Shown here piece after piece: positions 35,001 to 50,000 of a stretch of 64,000 nucleotides of DNA; the first letter of the stretch is position 1, and each line of letters starts with the position of its first letter. The stretch is from Lumbricus rubellus (taxonomy: Eukaryota > Annelida > Clitellata > Crassiclitellata > Lumbricidae). The notes beneath the pieces were generated by a model, which made no database searches, was not told where the DNA came from, and saw only the letters and a list, made by a program, of their open reading frames with translations. The stretch covers positions 5,328,352-5,392,351 of the forward strand of contig OX243822.1 of the NCBI GenBank assembly GCA_945859605.1. The letters are read 5' to 3'. The position numbers were made by a program, and so were the translations under genes.

Positions 35001-38000
35001 CAAGCGTCAAGCACTAAACAAAGCGAGACACAAAAGATAACTTCTAATTGCATTGTATTGTCTCTATAAATTTATATAGCGCCCCACGCAGTGCCCACCA
35101 ATCCATGGCGCTCATAACAGCAGCTTAGAAATTGATGACAATCGCGAAAAAACACTGCCATTGACGAAAAATGTTGCTGTTGTTTGCGTGTATAGATCTA
35201 GGCGTTTGTTTCAATTATTAGTAGATAGCGCTTTGAGTCAGATATAATTATCGCGCACGCACCGACGTAGGTAGTTGTCTTGGTGCCTGATTTAAATAAC
35301 AATGTTTGAAGTACCTTTCAAAAGTAGGCCTACTCGTATCATTTGCGCTCTTTAATAAGCTGCTAGTGATATAATTGCGCGCACGTAATTTGCCTCATTG
35401 AAGTCATTATAATTGATAGTCTTCATAGACTTAAAGACTTATAGACTTAAAGACTTATATACCTAAAGACAAAGAGACTTAAAGACTTAATCACTTAAAG
35501 ACTTATAGACCTAAAGACAAATAGACTTAAATACTTAATCACTTAAAGTCCTATAGACTTAAAGACGTGTAGACTTAAAGACATAAATACACGTACACAT
35601 GCATGTCTCGAGGACGTTCTGAAACCACGGTTTACAGAAGCACAAGTGCGTTCCATCCGTGTTCACACACTGAGAATTGTCGAAGCAAGGCTTCTTCAGC
35701 TCTTTGCATTCGTCGACATCGACATCGCAGTTCGCTCCGGCCCAACCCTTGTTCAGGCACGACGTACAGCCGAGGGCCGAACAGTTCTCTGACGGACATT
35801 GGCAGACGTTCTCACAGTTCTGTCCCCAGTAGCCCGGCTTCGAGATGCTGCAAGCTGTGGACACACGAGAGAAGATATTCAAGCAATGAATGAGGGCAGT
35901 TTATATAGCGCCGTTAAGGTAACATAGTATACAGTATAGTTATAGATGTGGTTAGGGTAGAAACAGCAGTAGTAGTAGTATTAGTAATTGCAGTAATTGT
36001 AGCACTCGTAGTAGCATTAGTCATAAAAGGTACATCTTAATCTCCAACTCCTTCTTTTCTTCCTTCTCGTCTTCCTTCTCCCCTTCTCCTTGTCTTCCTC
36101 TCTTCTCATTTCTTCTTCCGCTTCCTTTTCCTCCTCCTCTTGATCTTTTTTTCTTCCTCCCGTTTCTCCTCCTCATTCTCCTCCTCCTCCTCCACCTCGT
36201 CCTATCATTTCTCATCTTTTCTCTTCGTATTCTTCAGCATATACTCCTTTTCCTACTCCTCCTTCTCCCTGATCTTCCGCCTCTCCCTCTTCTCCTCCTC
36301 ATTCTCTTCCTCTTCCTCTTTTCTCCTTTCTCCTCCTCTCCTTCCTCCACCTTCTCCTACTCCTCCACTGTCTTCTCTAAAGCAGGCCAACTACATGTAC
36401 TTACAGATACAGCTTCTGTTGTCCTTATCCGGCTGGTAGCCAGCATCGCATCCGCATGTATAAGATCCCAATGTGTTCACGCAGTTCTTCTTGTTCTCGC
36501 ATCTGTTGCCTGTCACGCATTCGTCTATGTCTGTAAGAAAAACGAATAACACAAACGTGTATTATTAATTAATAATTAATTACCAGCTGCTATGGCGCCG
36601 GTTGATTGATCCATCGAATGAATGAGTATTGAGTAGCTCTCCAAGGGAGTTGCTTTATTATGTTGTATAGGTACCGGTTCTAGGACAATTACCCCCGGAC
36701 AATAACCACCGGGGTAATTGGCACCAATTTACCACCGGGGTAATTGGCACGAGGATAGTTGTCCGGGGGCGTAATTGTATGGGGTAATTGTCCCCAGGGG
36801 TAATTGTCCGGAAGTAATTGTCGGGGGGGGGAGGGGTAATTGTCCAGGGGTAATTGTCCTGTCGCCATAGGTACAGGTTAGCATTTCATCCTGTGTTTAA
36901 CCAAATAACGTCATAGACAGACCGCTGTACCTACTCCGGCCTCTCCCGCATTCCCGCATGCCCAGCAAAATAATAACGCGTAGCCTACCATTAGACAGAT
37001 TCTTTGAAAGGTCAGTCTTCCTTAAACTAGTAAACTTACCGATGCATGATCCTGTAGTGTTGCTGTAACCAGATGGACATCCACAAGAGATGGAAGACGT
37101 GCAGTACGAACAGCTGATGCTGCAGTTTATTGACGATGTGACATCTGATAAAAAAAACATAATTCATATGAAACATGTAAAACAAGTCTTCAAAACACGT
37201 TCACCCTATGCTAACTTACAGCCAGAATTTCCACGCGTGTTATTGGCGGGACGAACAATAATTGTTCCCGATACATGGAACAAGTCCAATGATAAAAGTA
37301 GTCCACTGAGTCTATAGTTTCTGGTCAAAAAACAAACAGCATGTCCCGCAGAAAAAGCTTGGCATCTATCAGTGTATGTATACATGTATCGAAACATATG
37401 ATAATTTGGTCGGTAAAGGGTTAAGGACCTTTGTAAAGGAGAATAACTCCGATGAACTTACTGTCTGGACTGCATCCACTATAGTCGTTGTCCAACGTGT
37501 ATCCAGGAACGCATTCGCATCTGTAGCTGCCTTGTGAGTTGATGCAGGTCTGAGAGCAGTTGGAAATCAGATAGCCACACTCGTCGATGTCTACAATCAA
37601 CAGCAACATCATACCAATGGTAACTTAACCAAAATATGACAACTATGTAGCAACGACAACACATGGTACACATCACAAGTGTGCCATCATAATATATGCC
37701 GTAACATCTATCATAATATCTGTCACAACCTTTTTCACAAAATCTTTAATAATATCCTTTATATTATCTGCCAAAACATATATTATTATTATTTATTTGT
37801 TTATCCCCTCTTTAAGCTCCCTACCCGGAGGCGCTCCCGAACACTGCATCGAAGTGTCACATCGAATCGCACAAGCAATTGCTAGTGAAGGACTTGCTGA
37901 AGGTCCTTACGCGGCGGCTTGAGGTGGGTACGAACCTAGAACTCTCCTGCTCCAAGGCATCAAACCAACCACTACACCACTACGCCTCAGGATATTTTAT

Positions 38001-41000
38001 AATATCTATTAATCATTCCGAACGGCATGACTTACCAACACACTTTCCACTGGTCTTGTCGGGAATGTATCCGTCGGAACATTGGCATGAGTAACTTCCG
38101 AATGTATTGACGCATGTCTGACTTCCCGACGTGCAGTTGTTCAGTGCATTGCTCGAACATTCATCGATATCTGTGAAGAGAAACAGAAAGTCAGATAAGA
38201 TGTATAGGCTACAGGATGCACCACGTTGTAATCTGTATGTTGTATGGTTGATTGTACAATCTGTCAATCATACAATCCGTTGTATGCCAGGAATTTTGTT
38301 CCATTGGATATGGTTGGAGATGTGTGTGGATTTGCGCTTTGAATACACCGGAGGAATCAAGTCAATATCAAAATAATTTTAAATTTGCAAGCATTCCAGT
38401 GTATTTATTCTATTTGGAAGCCATGAAAATATCCGAAAATAATGGAAGAATGTACAGTACGTATAATTTATAAGCGTTTGTATTTATGCATGCATGTATG
38501 TATGTTTGTATGCGTGTATCAATCAAGCACTCAATGAATCAGTGAATCAACCAACCAATGAATGAATGAATGAATGAATGAATGAACGAATGAACGAACG
38601 AATGAATGAATCAATCAATCAACCAATAAATCAAAAATCAATCAATAAATCAAAAATCAATCAATCAACATTCGTTTATCTCTCAAATTGTCTTCTTCTG
38701 ACTCACCCTGGCACTTCTCCCCATCCATTTGGAATCCTCCAAGACATGAACCGCAGATGTATCCGACAGTTGAGCTGTTGACATTGCGTTTCGATAGATA
38801 CTCAGCAGCACTCAACGCTGTGCAGTTCACGTTCATTCCACATGGCTGCGCCTCACAGAAGTCAAAGTCTCGCTCACAATGGTCACCTAAACAAGTATGC
38901 ATCAATGTGAATTATTACTGGCTTATTAATTGGAAACTTTTTAAGTATGGCATAGGCAGTCATGTCATTATTAATTATCCTTAATTGCAATGTATATTAT
39001 AGTCTATCACTTACATTCAATCTATTGTATTCAGCCTATTATTTGAATGTTTTGTTATACCTATTCCATTATATCTACTCCTTTCTATTCTATACTTGCA
39101 ATTAAATTCAATTCGATGATATTCCATTCCATTGTATTCTATTAACTATGCCAATTCCATTTTATTGTAGCTATTACATTCTATTCTGTCTATTCTATTC
39201 TATAAATTCTCTTCTATAGCTATCCTTTCCAATCTATTCCTTCCCTACCCATCCATTGTTCCAATGTTCTATCCATTCCATTATACCGATTCTGTATAAC
39301 AGATACAATACATACAATGTGATACTCTATCTGTTCTATGATCCAATCTTACCGGTGTATACGCCAGAGAGGCAGAGGCATGAAACGACGGTGTAGATAA
39401 CAGTTGAGTTGTGTTTAGGATGCGGAAGATCCCATTGACATTGACCGTGATTGCTGCAGTCACACATTCGCACCATCAACGTCATCGGCACCGCCTCGTT
39501 CCCGGAATCGTCCGAACCAGTAAATCTACATGTACAAGCAATGAAACCAGTCAATCAACAGGCAGTCGAAACCAGTAAATAAATTAAATATTCAGTCGAA
39601 GCCAGTAAATCAACAGGCAGTCGAAACCAGTAAATCAAAAGTCCGTCGAAATCAGAAAATGAACAAGCAGTCGAAACCAGTAAATCGACAAGCAATTGAA
39701 ACCAGTAAATCTGCGAGCAATCGAAACCAGTAAATCAACAGTTACTTTCAGCCAGTAATCAGTCAAAATAAGTAAATCTACAGTCAGTCATAGCCAGTAG
39801 ATCAATTGTCAGTAGGTACATGTACCAGCAAATCTACCATAAGTTTAAGCCAGTAAATCTATACCAGCAAACTAAACCAGTAAATCAATAGTCAGTTAGA
39901 TCAAGTAAACTAATAGTAAATCAATAAGTAAATCAATAATCGGTAGCAACAAGTAAATCTACAATCAGTTTAAGCCAGTAAATCTATAATCAGTCAAAAC
40001 CAGTAAATCTACAGTTACTAGAAACTACACACAGTTCTATAATTATGATATCTATGAAAGAAAGAATACTATGAGCAATAGTAAATCTAATATCTTACGT
40101 AAGATTAACCGGATCGATGTTAATCGGTGTCCAAGTGAACGTCCATGCGGCATTGGGTACCGCAACGATGAAGTCGGCATGCGGTGCAGTTGGGTAACTG
40201 AATGCTTTCGACACCGTCAGACGGGCGCTTGAGTTACTGCTGGCAATCGCGATCGATGTTGAATTCGACTGTGAAACCGTCCAGTAGACCTCGATAGGAT
40301 TGAGAATGATGTACGGGACGTTGTTGGCTGGAAATAATGAAAGACGACGATAGAATTATTACGATACTTATCATTAACCATTTACTGGTTATGGGAGAGC
40401 CAATAGGATTTCCCAAACCATTTGCGACGATTTGGTGGGTGAAGGGTTAAGAGGAAGACGGACAGAAATAGAAGAAAAGAAGAGGAAAGGACACGCTAAG
40501 ACACTTGCTCCAACCCATTAAGCCACAATAAAAAAACAGAGTGCATAAGAGAATAATTATATTCTCTTATATTTCTATTTCTAGAACTGCAATATCTAGA
40601 TATGTTGTTATTCGTTGCGTATTGACAGCGAATTTCCTTGCCAGTTAACAAAAATACAATACAATACAATTCAATACAACACAATTCAATACAATACAAT
40701 GCAACACAATTCAATACAATACAATGGTTCATTAAGCAAGCTCTTGGCATGATGGGCGCCAATCGTATAAAGTGCTATCGACTCAATTTATCGTACCTCA
40801 GAGCATAAGGGCGTGGGTGACCACGTGATACACAATCGTGTACACCTACCGAGCATTTCGACGGTCGAATTGAAGACTGCCGCCGTTTCCAAGGTGACAG
40901 CGGCCAGTCGCTGGTTGCCATTGGTGTTCAGGTAGTCATAGTAACAGTCGTCATCGAGACGGTTGTTACGGCTGCAGAACGTCAGGCCTTCCTGTTTCGT

Positions 41001-44000
41001 CTGCGTAGAAACGGAAGTTGGAATTCCGAAGACGGGTTTGAACTGCGCCTGACGATTGACGTACCACTCGAACGTCTGCCCGTTGTTGACGTCATACGTG
41101 AATAGAGACTCGTTGGCGTTTTGTATAATCCCTGAAAACGGACGATCGTAATTGTAATATTGTAAATTGTAATTGTGCTGTAATTGCAAGTGTAATCCAA
41201 TTGTAATTGTAATTATGCGTAATCGTACGGTAATTGCAAGTGTAACGCAATTGTAAATGTAATCATATTTGCAATCGCCCTGTAAGACGCAACAAGGTAT
41301 AGACCTAGCCTAAGATCTGCTGTTGAGAGTCAAGTCATGGCCAGAAGTCAAGAGGCTAAGGATAGTGTTAGGAATTCAAAACCTATGTCAATTAGCAATT
41401 TAAAATGATGATTCGGCTAAGGACACCATGAAGCACCCTTGATATGAAAAGTTTGATCAATTACGACAAGGCAACAGTGGCAAACCAAACAAACGTGGCA
41501 AGACTCAGTCAAAGCAACTAGTGACTTCCATAGCGTCCGTAATTAAGGCAGGCATAACTAAATAATTAGGGCATCAAACCGTAACCAGGAGCCGTATGCA
41601 CGACGGAATCTCAGCTTACGCGCCGACTAAGCGATATCGCCGTGCATACGGCCCCAGGTCAATAGAGCGATATCGCCGTGCATACGGCCCCAGATCAATA
41701 AGGCTAATGGAATAGCATTGGAAAACTTGCATGTCTGTCCGAATTTGTAGAAGATGTCTTCTTCACTGGAATCCGGTGGAAGAACGCTTCCATCTGCCGC
41801 TTCAAGGTCGTTGGATGAATCACCATCGACGTTTCCGTAGAGTCCGGTGAAGTTGTTGTTCGTCTTCAGATCATCTGGGATTGTTATTTCACACTGGATG
41901 TCCTGGAAACCCACGCGGAAGAGGATCCCGACTCCTGTTCACATGGAAAGCAAAGGCAGGCATTAATAAACGAGACTGCTTGTAAATTGGACCTTCGACA
42001 TACGATCTGGAAACAATTGACTTATTGAGAGCATAATATATATATATATATATATATATAACTTACTCACTCGCTACTCACTCGCTCGCTCACTTGCTCA
42101 ATCACTCACTCTCTCTCTCTCTCACTCAAACACTATATCTCTGTCCGTCTCTGTCTCTCTGTCTCTCGATCTGTTTATCTCTCTCACTGTCTCTCTCTGT
42201 ATCTCCTCTCTGTGCGTCTGTCCCACCATAATCTTCTCGACACTTTATCAACTTTTCCACACATAAAAATATCTTTCTATTATAATTATCACATAACATA
42301 ACATATATTACTCATCCTCGGAAACATTCAGTAGTCATGATCATTGGACAAACACAATCTCAGGCATCATTTTTATACTTAGATCAATATTCGTATCTGA
42401 TAGCCCTGCGTCCATCAGTGGTTTTAAAAATAAACGCATACAATAACAGTGACTAGAAGCAACGAAAAAAATACCTGATGGGAAGCTGCAGTGAAGTCCA
42501 TTGCTCTTCTTCGTCAGAATCAAAGCAGGTAGGCTGCTATTGACGGCGTTGACATCAGCCGAAGTGTACCAGGATGTCATATTCTCATCTCCAACCCACG
42601 CATCAAACGCTAAACACAGTTGACATGCACATGGCGTTAATATATGTCTGTGGGAAGCCGCAACAGTCACAAAGACATGAACGGAGTTAATAATTATATC
42701 TATAATATATCCTTGTAATGAATGAATGAATGAATGAATGAATGAATGAATGGATGGATGAATGAACAAACGAATGAATGAATGAATAAATGAATGAATG
42801 CACGAACGAATGAATTAATGGTGAAGTTATCAACCGAAGAATCCCCGTTTAAACAATGTCAACGGCCTTTGCTATTTCTGACGCCTTGCACGTTTCTTCA
42901 CGGGGGCCACCGCGACCCACATTTGAGACCCTGCGTCCTCCAATAAAGGCGCAATAAAAAAATCACGACATTCAATGAAACACTAAAACAGTTTCACGGA
43001 CCTCCTGTTGTTAGCATCTGGACGAGAACTCGCGACGATTTCTGTGGTTTCCCATTGGACACGGCTTGCAGATCTTTGGCGGCAAATGCTTTGAAGACGG
43101 TGACGTCAGCTAGCTGGCTGTTACTGTCCATTGCTTGTCCCGTTCGGCCTTGCAGGGTGAGGATTTCGGACTGTACGAGCCAGTACTCACCCAAACCGTT
43201 CATGACGTACCTCATCCCATCAGGGGTTACAATGTGGGGCTCACCGTACGTCATACCTACGTCACAGACGAATCATGTGGTAGTTATTTATTATGATTTT
43301 ATTAGTTAATAGCACTAATAGTAATAATTACAGATCAATTGTACTTAATAACAGTCTTAATAGTATTAATATAATTGCTATAATTAGTAGCAGTATCATA
43401 ATATCGTTATTAAAAATCATAATTGTAAACTCCAAATTTCTAGATTGGTAAAATTGCATTACTTTACATTACATTTCTTTGCATTACATCGTCTTACACT
43501 TCATTACTTTACATTCATTTACATTATATAATTTTATGCTACATTATTTCACATTGCATCATTACAGTATTTTACATAACAGTATGCTACATTAGCCTAC
43601 ATCATTTAACATTACATTACAATACATTACATTGTTTTACATTACATCATTTTACATTACGCTGCACTATTATTGCATGATTTGCATCACAGCACACAAG
43701 CATTGTCTTCCAATTCCATTGTTCTCAGCAGACAACAGCATCGGCAGAAAGAAAGGTGATCTATATACCTGCAAACGGGTTCACGTATCCGTATCCTCTG
43801 TTGATAGGGCGGACCCGATAGTAGAGGTCGCAGTTGTTCGATTGGAGGCAGCACCATTTCTTCGGATTCTCGTCGTATAGGACGTTGAAGCCGGAGAAGA
43901 AGAACGGATGGTACATGAGCAGGGAACCAGCGTCGTACGATGGCGTCGTTATGAGCGGACCGTAGTTCCGGTAACAGCATCTCTGAATAGAAAGAACAAA

Positions 44001-47000
44001 GCCATTGATGCCAAGATTTGATAAATCATTTTAGTAAATGGCACAGATCAGTGCAACTGACGAGGTGAATGAGCGCTTATAAATGACAAAGATTAGCTCT
44101 TTAAATGACAACGGTGAATTCAATAAATGATGCAAGTGAATTTAACAAAATGCATAAATGCGTCTAATAAATGACTCAAGTGATTTAAATAAATGACGCA
44201 GGCGATTTAATCGCTACGCACCTGTGCGATCCCGTATCCGTTGATGGGGAAGGTCGACAGGGCGCATCCGACGGAGAAGTCCATGACGAACCTCGGGTGG
44301 AAGATGGCTTGCGAGAACCATCCAGGACAGACGGGGACGTTGAGGTAGTCGAGAAATCGGAGAACGGAGCTGAACTGCTTCTCCTGCTCCAGATACCAGT
44401 TCTGACATTGGTATTCCGGAGAGAAACTCTGTCTCTCGCAGGTTTTGTCCGTGGTCTTCTGGTACCACTGTCCAGGTGGACCTAAGGTCATCAACAGCGA
44501 ACAAATGAATGAGTGAATGAATGAACGAACGAATGAATGAGTGAGTGAATGAACGAATGAATGAACGAACGAATTACATGAATGAATAAATGAACGAATG
44601 AAAGAATGACGGACAAAATACTGAGAGACTGACTGAATACACAAGCGAATGACTAATTGACTGACTGCTTGATTACCTGACTGAATAACTGACTGAATAA
44701 CTTACTGAATGAATGAATGAGTTAATGACTGACTGGATGACTTGCTGAATGAGTGAATGAACAAATGAGTAAATTACTGACTTGATAACTGACTGACTGA
44801 TTGGCTGACTGACTGACTGACTGACTGATAGAATGAATGACTGACTGACTGGCTTGACTAATGACCGAATACACAAACAAACACAGCCGAAGCATCCAAC
44901 AACAAATACATGTATACCTAAAGGTCCTCTGATGTGCGGCAGCTGGAAAGCGAACGGTGTTCCTGATGTATAGAATCCATCCGACATTTGACTTGATTCG
45001 AATGGTCCGTATGGTTCCGATTGGAATCCCTGCGACTGCGGTCTCTTCATCTGTACCTTCCATCCCATGTTGTTGTAGTTGTAGATGGTGTAGCTACGGT
45101 ACGTCCTGTAGTCGCTGGCTAGCACCAGCTGGAAACAAGCTTTCTGCACGGACGCAAACAAAAACCCGAGAACGTAGAGAGACATATGTTGGGATGATGC
45201 TAGCCGTTCAAATTACAGTGATAGTATGGTGATATTACGGCGATATTACGGTGATATTACGGTAGAGTTACTTTGAAGTTACGGTGATGCTATAGCGATA
45301 CTACCTAAAATGATGCAACAGTGATCCTAAGGTGACATTACGGTGACATCACAATAATATCATGGTGATCCTATGGCGGTTTTGCGCTAATGCTACGGTG
45401 ATATTACGATAATATTTACAATAATATCATGGTAATCACATGGTAGTTTGAGGGTGATATTACGGTGATGTTACGGTGAGGTTACAGTGATATTACGGTG
45501 AGGTTACAGTGATGTTACGGTGATGTTACGGTGAGGCTACAGTGATGTTACCGCAAAGTTACAGTGATGTTACGGGGAAGTTACGATGCTATATCGGACG
45601 CTTACCTCTGACTTGAACATACGACTTGGATACGGTGACACGTTGCACCAGGTGATAGCACAGACCATGCTTGGAACGAACCCGGTGTCGCCCGTCTGTT
45701 CTTGGATCTGCTTGGTAGCGAAGTCAAAGACGAACTTGTCTCGTGCGAGCAGAGGGTCGAGGTTCACATCAGCAACGTCTCGCTTGTAGCAGTGGTGGTA
45801 GACGGAGCCCTCTCCCGATGACAGGTCAACGTCGGCCCAGAACGGGGCTAACATAGGAACCTTTCTGAAGAAGCTGCTCGATGTGAGAGGGAAGTTTTGC
45901 GGTGTCCACATCAGGTAGCACTGCTTGAAGGTCACGAATCCGTTGACGCTGATCTGTAAAGGAACATGCAGGGCACAAGCTTACTCAAGAGCGTTGCATC
46001 ATAATTTTCAACAGTATTGCCATGTAATATTTAAAATTATATCAAAGTGATCAAAATAATGGTGCTTTATGACGCTGATCCACAAAGGAACAGTTATGAA
46101 CGCAATCGTAATTGAAGACTTTAAATCTTAAAGGTGCTGTTGCCTACAACCAAGAGACACGGACGTCGGACAGGGCTCCTGCTTATTCAAGAGCGCCTCA
46201 TCATCTTATGCGTAAAACTAGAGTTTAAAAAACAAACTATCATTGGAGCAGGGACCTGCAGAACAAGAAAACGAAAAAGATCCATTGTATTTAATTAAAT
46301 CCTATTACCTAATCATATCAGACATTGTTATATTCACTATATTTTTGCCATTGGCGATTTTTAATGTGCTTTGACGTGTAACTGGGTGCGGTGTGTCACC
46401 TGGATTTGTCTCTTTTTTATAATTAAACGAAGATCATCATCATCTAAGGCAGAACTCCGCTACTGTTTGCGCTCTAGCCGCAACACACCCATGCCAAAAC
46501 AAGGCCGCTTGATGTTGTGAATGGAAAAACTTACGAATATGCTGTCGTAACGTTTGCATCCAAGCTGGAAAGGTTGTGGAAGTCTGACTTCCAAACATCC
46601 ATCATCGTTGTCAAAGAACGTTGCCTGGCTGTCCTGGTAGTCCGGTCCAAAAGGAAAGAATCGATCCAGCTCTGAAACCACCGGAAGAAGAACATGAAAA
46701 TTCAACAGAGGCTGGTAAACATTCAGCGTCCATTTCCGAGTATTATTTGCTTACTTACCTGAGCAGTGCGGTATTTGGGTAAACACGTAAGTCAGCTTGT
46801 GAATGAATTGATGAATTAATGAGTGAATGTATGAATGAATAAATGAATGAAAAACCGAAGGAATGAATGAATGAACTGATGAATTAATGAATAAATGAAT
46901 GAATGAATGAATAACTGAATGAAAAACGAATGAATCATTCAATGAATAATTGAATGAAAAACGAATGACTGAATGAATTGATGGTTAAAATGGATGAATG

Positions 47001-50000
47001 AATGAATGGATGAGTGAATAAATGAATGAATGAAAAACGAATGACTGAATGAATGGACTAATACATTGACAAATGAATGAATGAATGAATGGACGATTAC
47101 ATTGACAAATGAATGAATGAATGAATGGACAAACGAATGAATGAATGAGTGAATGAATGTATGAACTGACCGGCGCAGTTCCTTCCCTTCCATCCACATG
47201 GACAAAGACATTCGTATTCTCCGGTGCCATTTCCTCTGCATGTACTTCCAGATTTGCATGGATTGCTAGCACACGGATCTGGAGAAGAAAAGCAAGATAC
47301 ATTGTAGATTATTATAACGATGATTACCTAACCAAGGTTTCACACCACCTATTAAGGAATAGCATGTCACAGTTGTCAAAAAGTCAAACTACCATTAATT
47401 AATTAATTAATTAATTAATTAATAATTGTGTTTGTCAGTTATTAATTTAGCCAGCCAGTCAGTGAACCAGTCAAGCTCAGTCAAACAATCAGTCAAACAG
47501 CCAGCCAATCAGTGAGCCAGTCAAGCAATCAGTCACTTAATCAGCCAACAATTCAGACAGTCAGTTCATGCACCCGCTAGTCATTCAACCATTACACTTC
47601 CAACACTTGCGCGTGGACCACATAACAAGCAGATTTAAACCCAACGAATTAGGTACTGATCAATCCGCTACCAAGCACACACACACACACACACGCACGC
47701 ACGCACACACAGCTTATCGTTGTAAAACTGACCAAAAATCCAGCATCAACCACATCCTGTTCTTTCCAGCTTCCTTCAAGAACCGGAAGTCCCGATAAAT
47801 CGACAGCTTACCTCCTGGACATGGTCTGCAGACATCTGGAACGATGTTGCAGTAGTTGGTGTACGTGCTAGAGTCGGGTCGACGAACGGACACAAGGTTT
47901 CCCAATCCAGGACAGGTGTTCTGAGGAGAGCAGTAACGGTGGTCAGTCAGGTAGGTTCCGCGCACATCCACGACAGTCTCACGATGACAAACATCCTTCA
48001 TGAACAGAAACATTTTACATTTAAGCAACTTAATTATTTCTTTTGTCTTTAAACTACAAATTTTTTCTCCTTTTTACTTTACGTCTTGTCGTTACAATCA
48101 ATTACAATTTGCCGGCTTTCTACCGGTTGCTCAATACGTTTCTCTCTAGCGCCTCTGAGTGGGCTTCTTAAAAGGGTGCAATACAAATCTTTAATAAATA
48201 CATATACATATGTATGCATACACACGCAGTAACCTTAACTGTAACTGAAATGAAATTCTATGCCTTAATAAGTGCTCTATAGGTATGAAAAGATAGACTA
48301 ATAGCAAATGTGAGAAATAAAAGTAACTAAGTCCATGCACATACAGTAACTTTAAATGTAATTAAAGTAATATTCTACGCCTATAATAAGTTCACTATAT
48401 ATGTATGAAAAGAGAGACTCACGTTCGTGTTGTTACATTCCTGTAGCGGAGGATCGACGCAGGAGCGACCTTCCGATAGGCAAACGTAGCATTTCGGTTT
48501 ACCACAGTCGCATGGAGAACCTGATTGGACGAATAAAAAAACAACGGTGTCATAAATTTTAGTCAGAAGTTAAATTTTGGTTGATCATCTTTTAGCTGAG
48601 ACTTCTGTAATCCCACAGGCGTGATATATAGACAGATGTATACACAGATAGAAGTGAGAGAGAGACACACAGAGAGTGCATGTGTGAGTGTGTGTGAGAG
48701 CAACAGACAGACATAATACATACATACATACAGAGACAGAGAGAGACAGAGGGATAGAGAGACAAAGAGAGACATATAGAGACAGAGAGAAAGAGAGGCA
48801 GAGAGATAGAGAGAGAGAGAGACCGAGATAAAGACAGAGAGACAGTGAGAAACAGAAGGATACCCAGACATGCAGCAATAGTAATCTATGTAGTAGCAGT
48901 AGCAGTAGTAGTAGGGGAGGCAGTAGTAGGCCTATAATTCCTATTGCCGTTTGTATCAAGTAATGATGAGTGAAGAATGAGGTACCCACCTGTTGGGTTC
49001 GGTTCGGCTGGAGATGGCGTTGTTGTGACAGTCACTGAAAATAGAATTGCAACAAAATTTTGACAGAATTTTCGTCATTGCAAGAGGATATGTACATGTA
49101 GAGCTTGTCTTTTACACGACTCCTCTGTGTACACATATTTACTGAGAATTTGATATAGCGCTCCTTCGAGGTTTCAGTCTATCTACTGTTGCCTAAAGCG
49201 TAAAGAAAATCTCCCAAATTTATCAAAGCTTCAAGTTAATTTACTTTACCCACGACAGTTCAAAATTGTAAAAACATTAATGACTGCACACACACACATT
49301 TAGACAACAATTACAAGAGTTAGTCTAAAACTTGAGTGATCTTATCAAGTCCTCCTTACATCATAAAATTATTTAAAAAAACACAGGCAGATTTTTTGAC
49401 CATCTCTTACAACAAGTATATTATTATGGTAGCATAACATGTATCATTATACATTATGCATCAATACCAGTTTAATACTGAAACCACCATTCATGTTTGG
49501 AAGTGATGTCACACCTAGACCGTTCGACGGCAAAACGGAAGTGACCTCAAATCTAGACTGGGTCCCAATCCCAGCGGAATGGATCTACACTGCCCCCAAC
49601 CGTGTATATTGTGGGGCGCGGTGGTGTAGTGGTGGCGTCGTTGCCTTGGAGCCGGAAGGTTCGAGATTCGAATTCACCTCGCCGCGTAAGGACCTTGGGC
49701 AAGTCCTTCACTCACAATTGTTCAGCGCTTCGGTGTGAAACTCCGATGCAGTGTCCACTCTGCATTTGGGAGCGCTTCTGAGTAGATAGCTTGAAGGGGC
49801 GCTATAACAAGTGCACATACAAACATGAAGTACTATAATATGGTGTACCTGGTGTTTGGCCTGTGCAGACACGGATCGAGTCGTTGCAGTAGCTGCACGT
49901 GAGGCCCTTATCACTGTTGACGCAGCTCCCGTCAGAGGAGTATGACCCCCTGAGACAGACGGACTGGGTCTGGCATCCCATCGTCACGTGCTTGGTGACT

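Noticed and set aside
41627..41730. Extension of exon 21 through [20 protein letters not shown]
   Set aside because: It is encoded by a 36-bp intronic duplication. It breaks the conserved VWD end, while the GC donor restores it.
46750..46800. Possible extra mucin exon ending CAG/GTAAGTAAG at about 46758
   Set aside because: The donor looks strong, but there is no acceptor in a compatible phase and exons 13 and 14 already join in phase.
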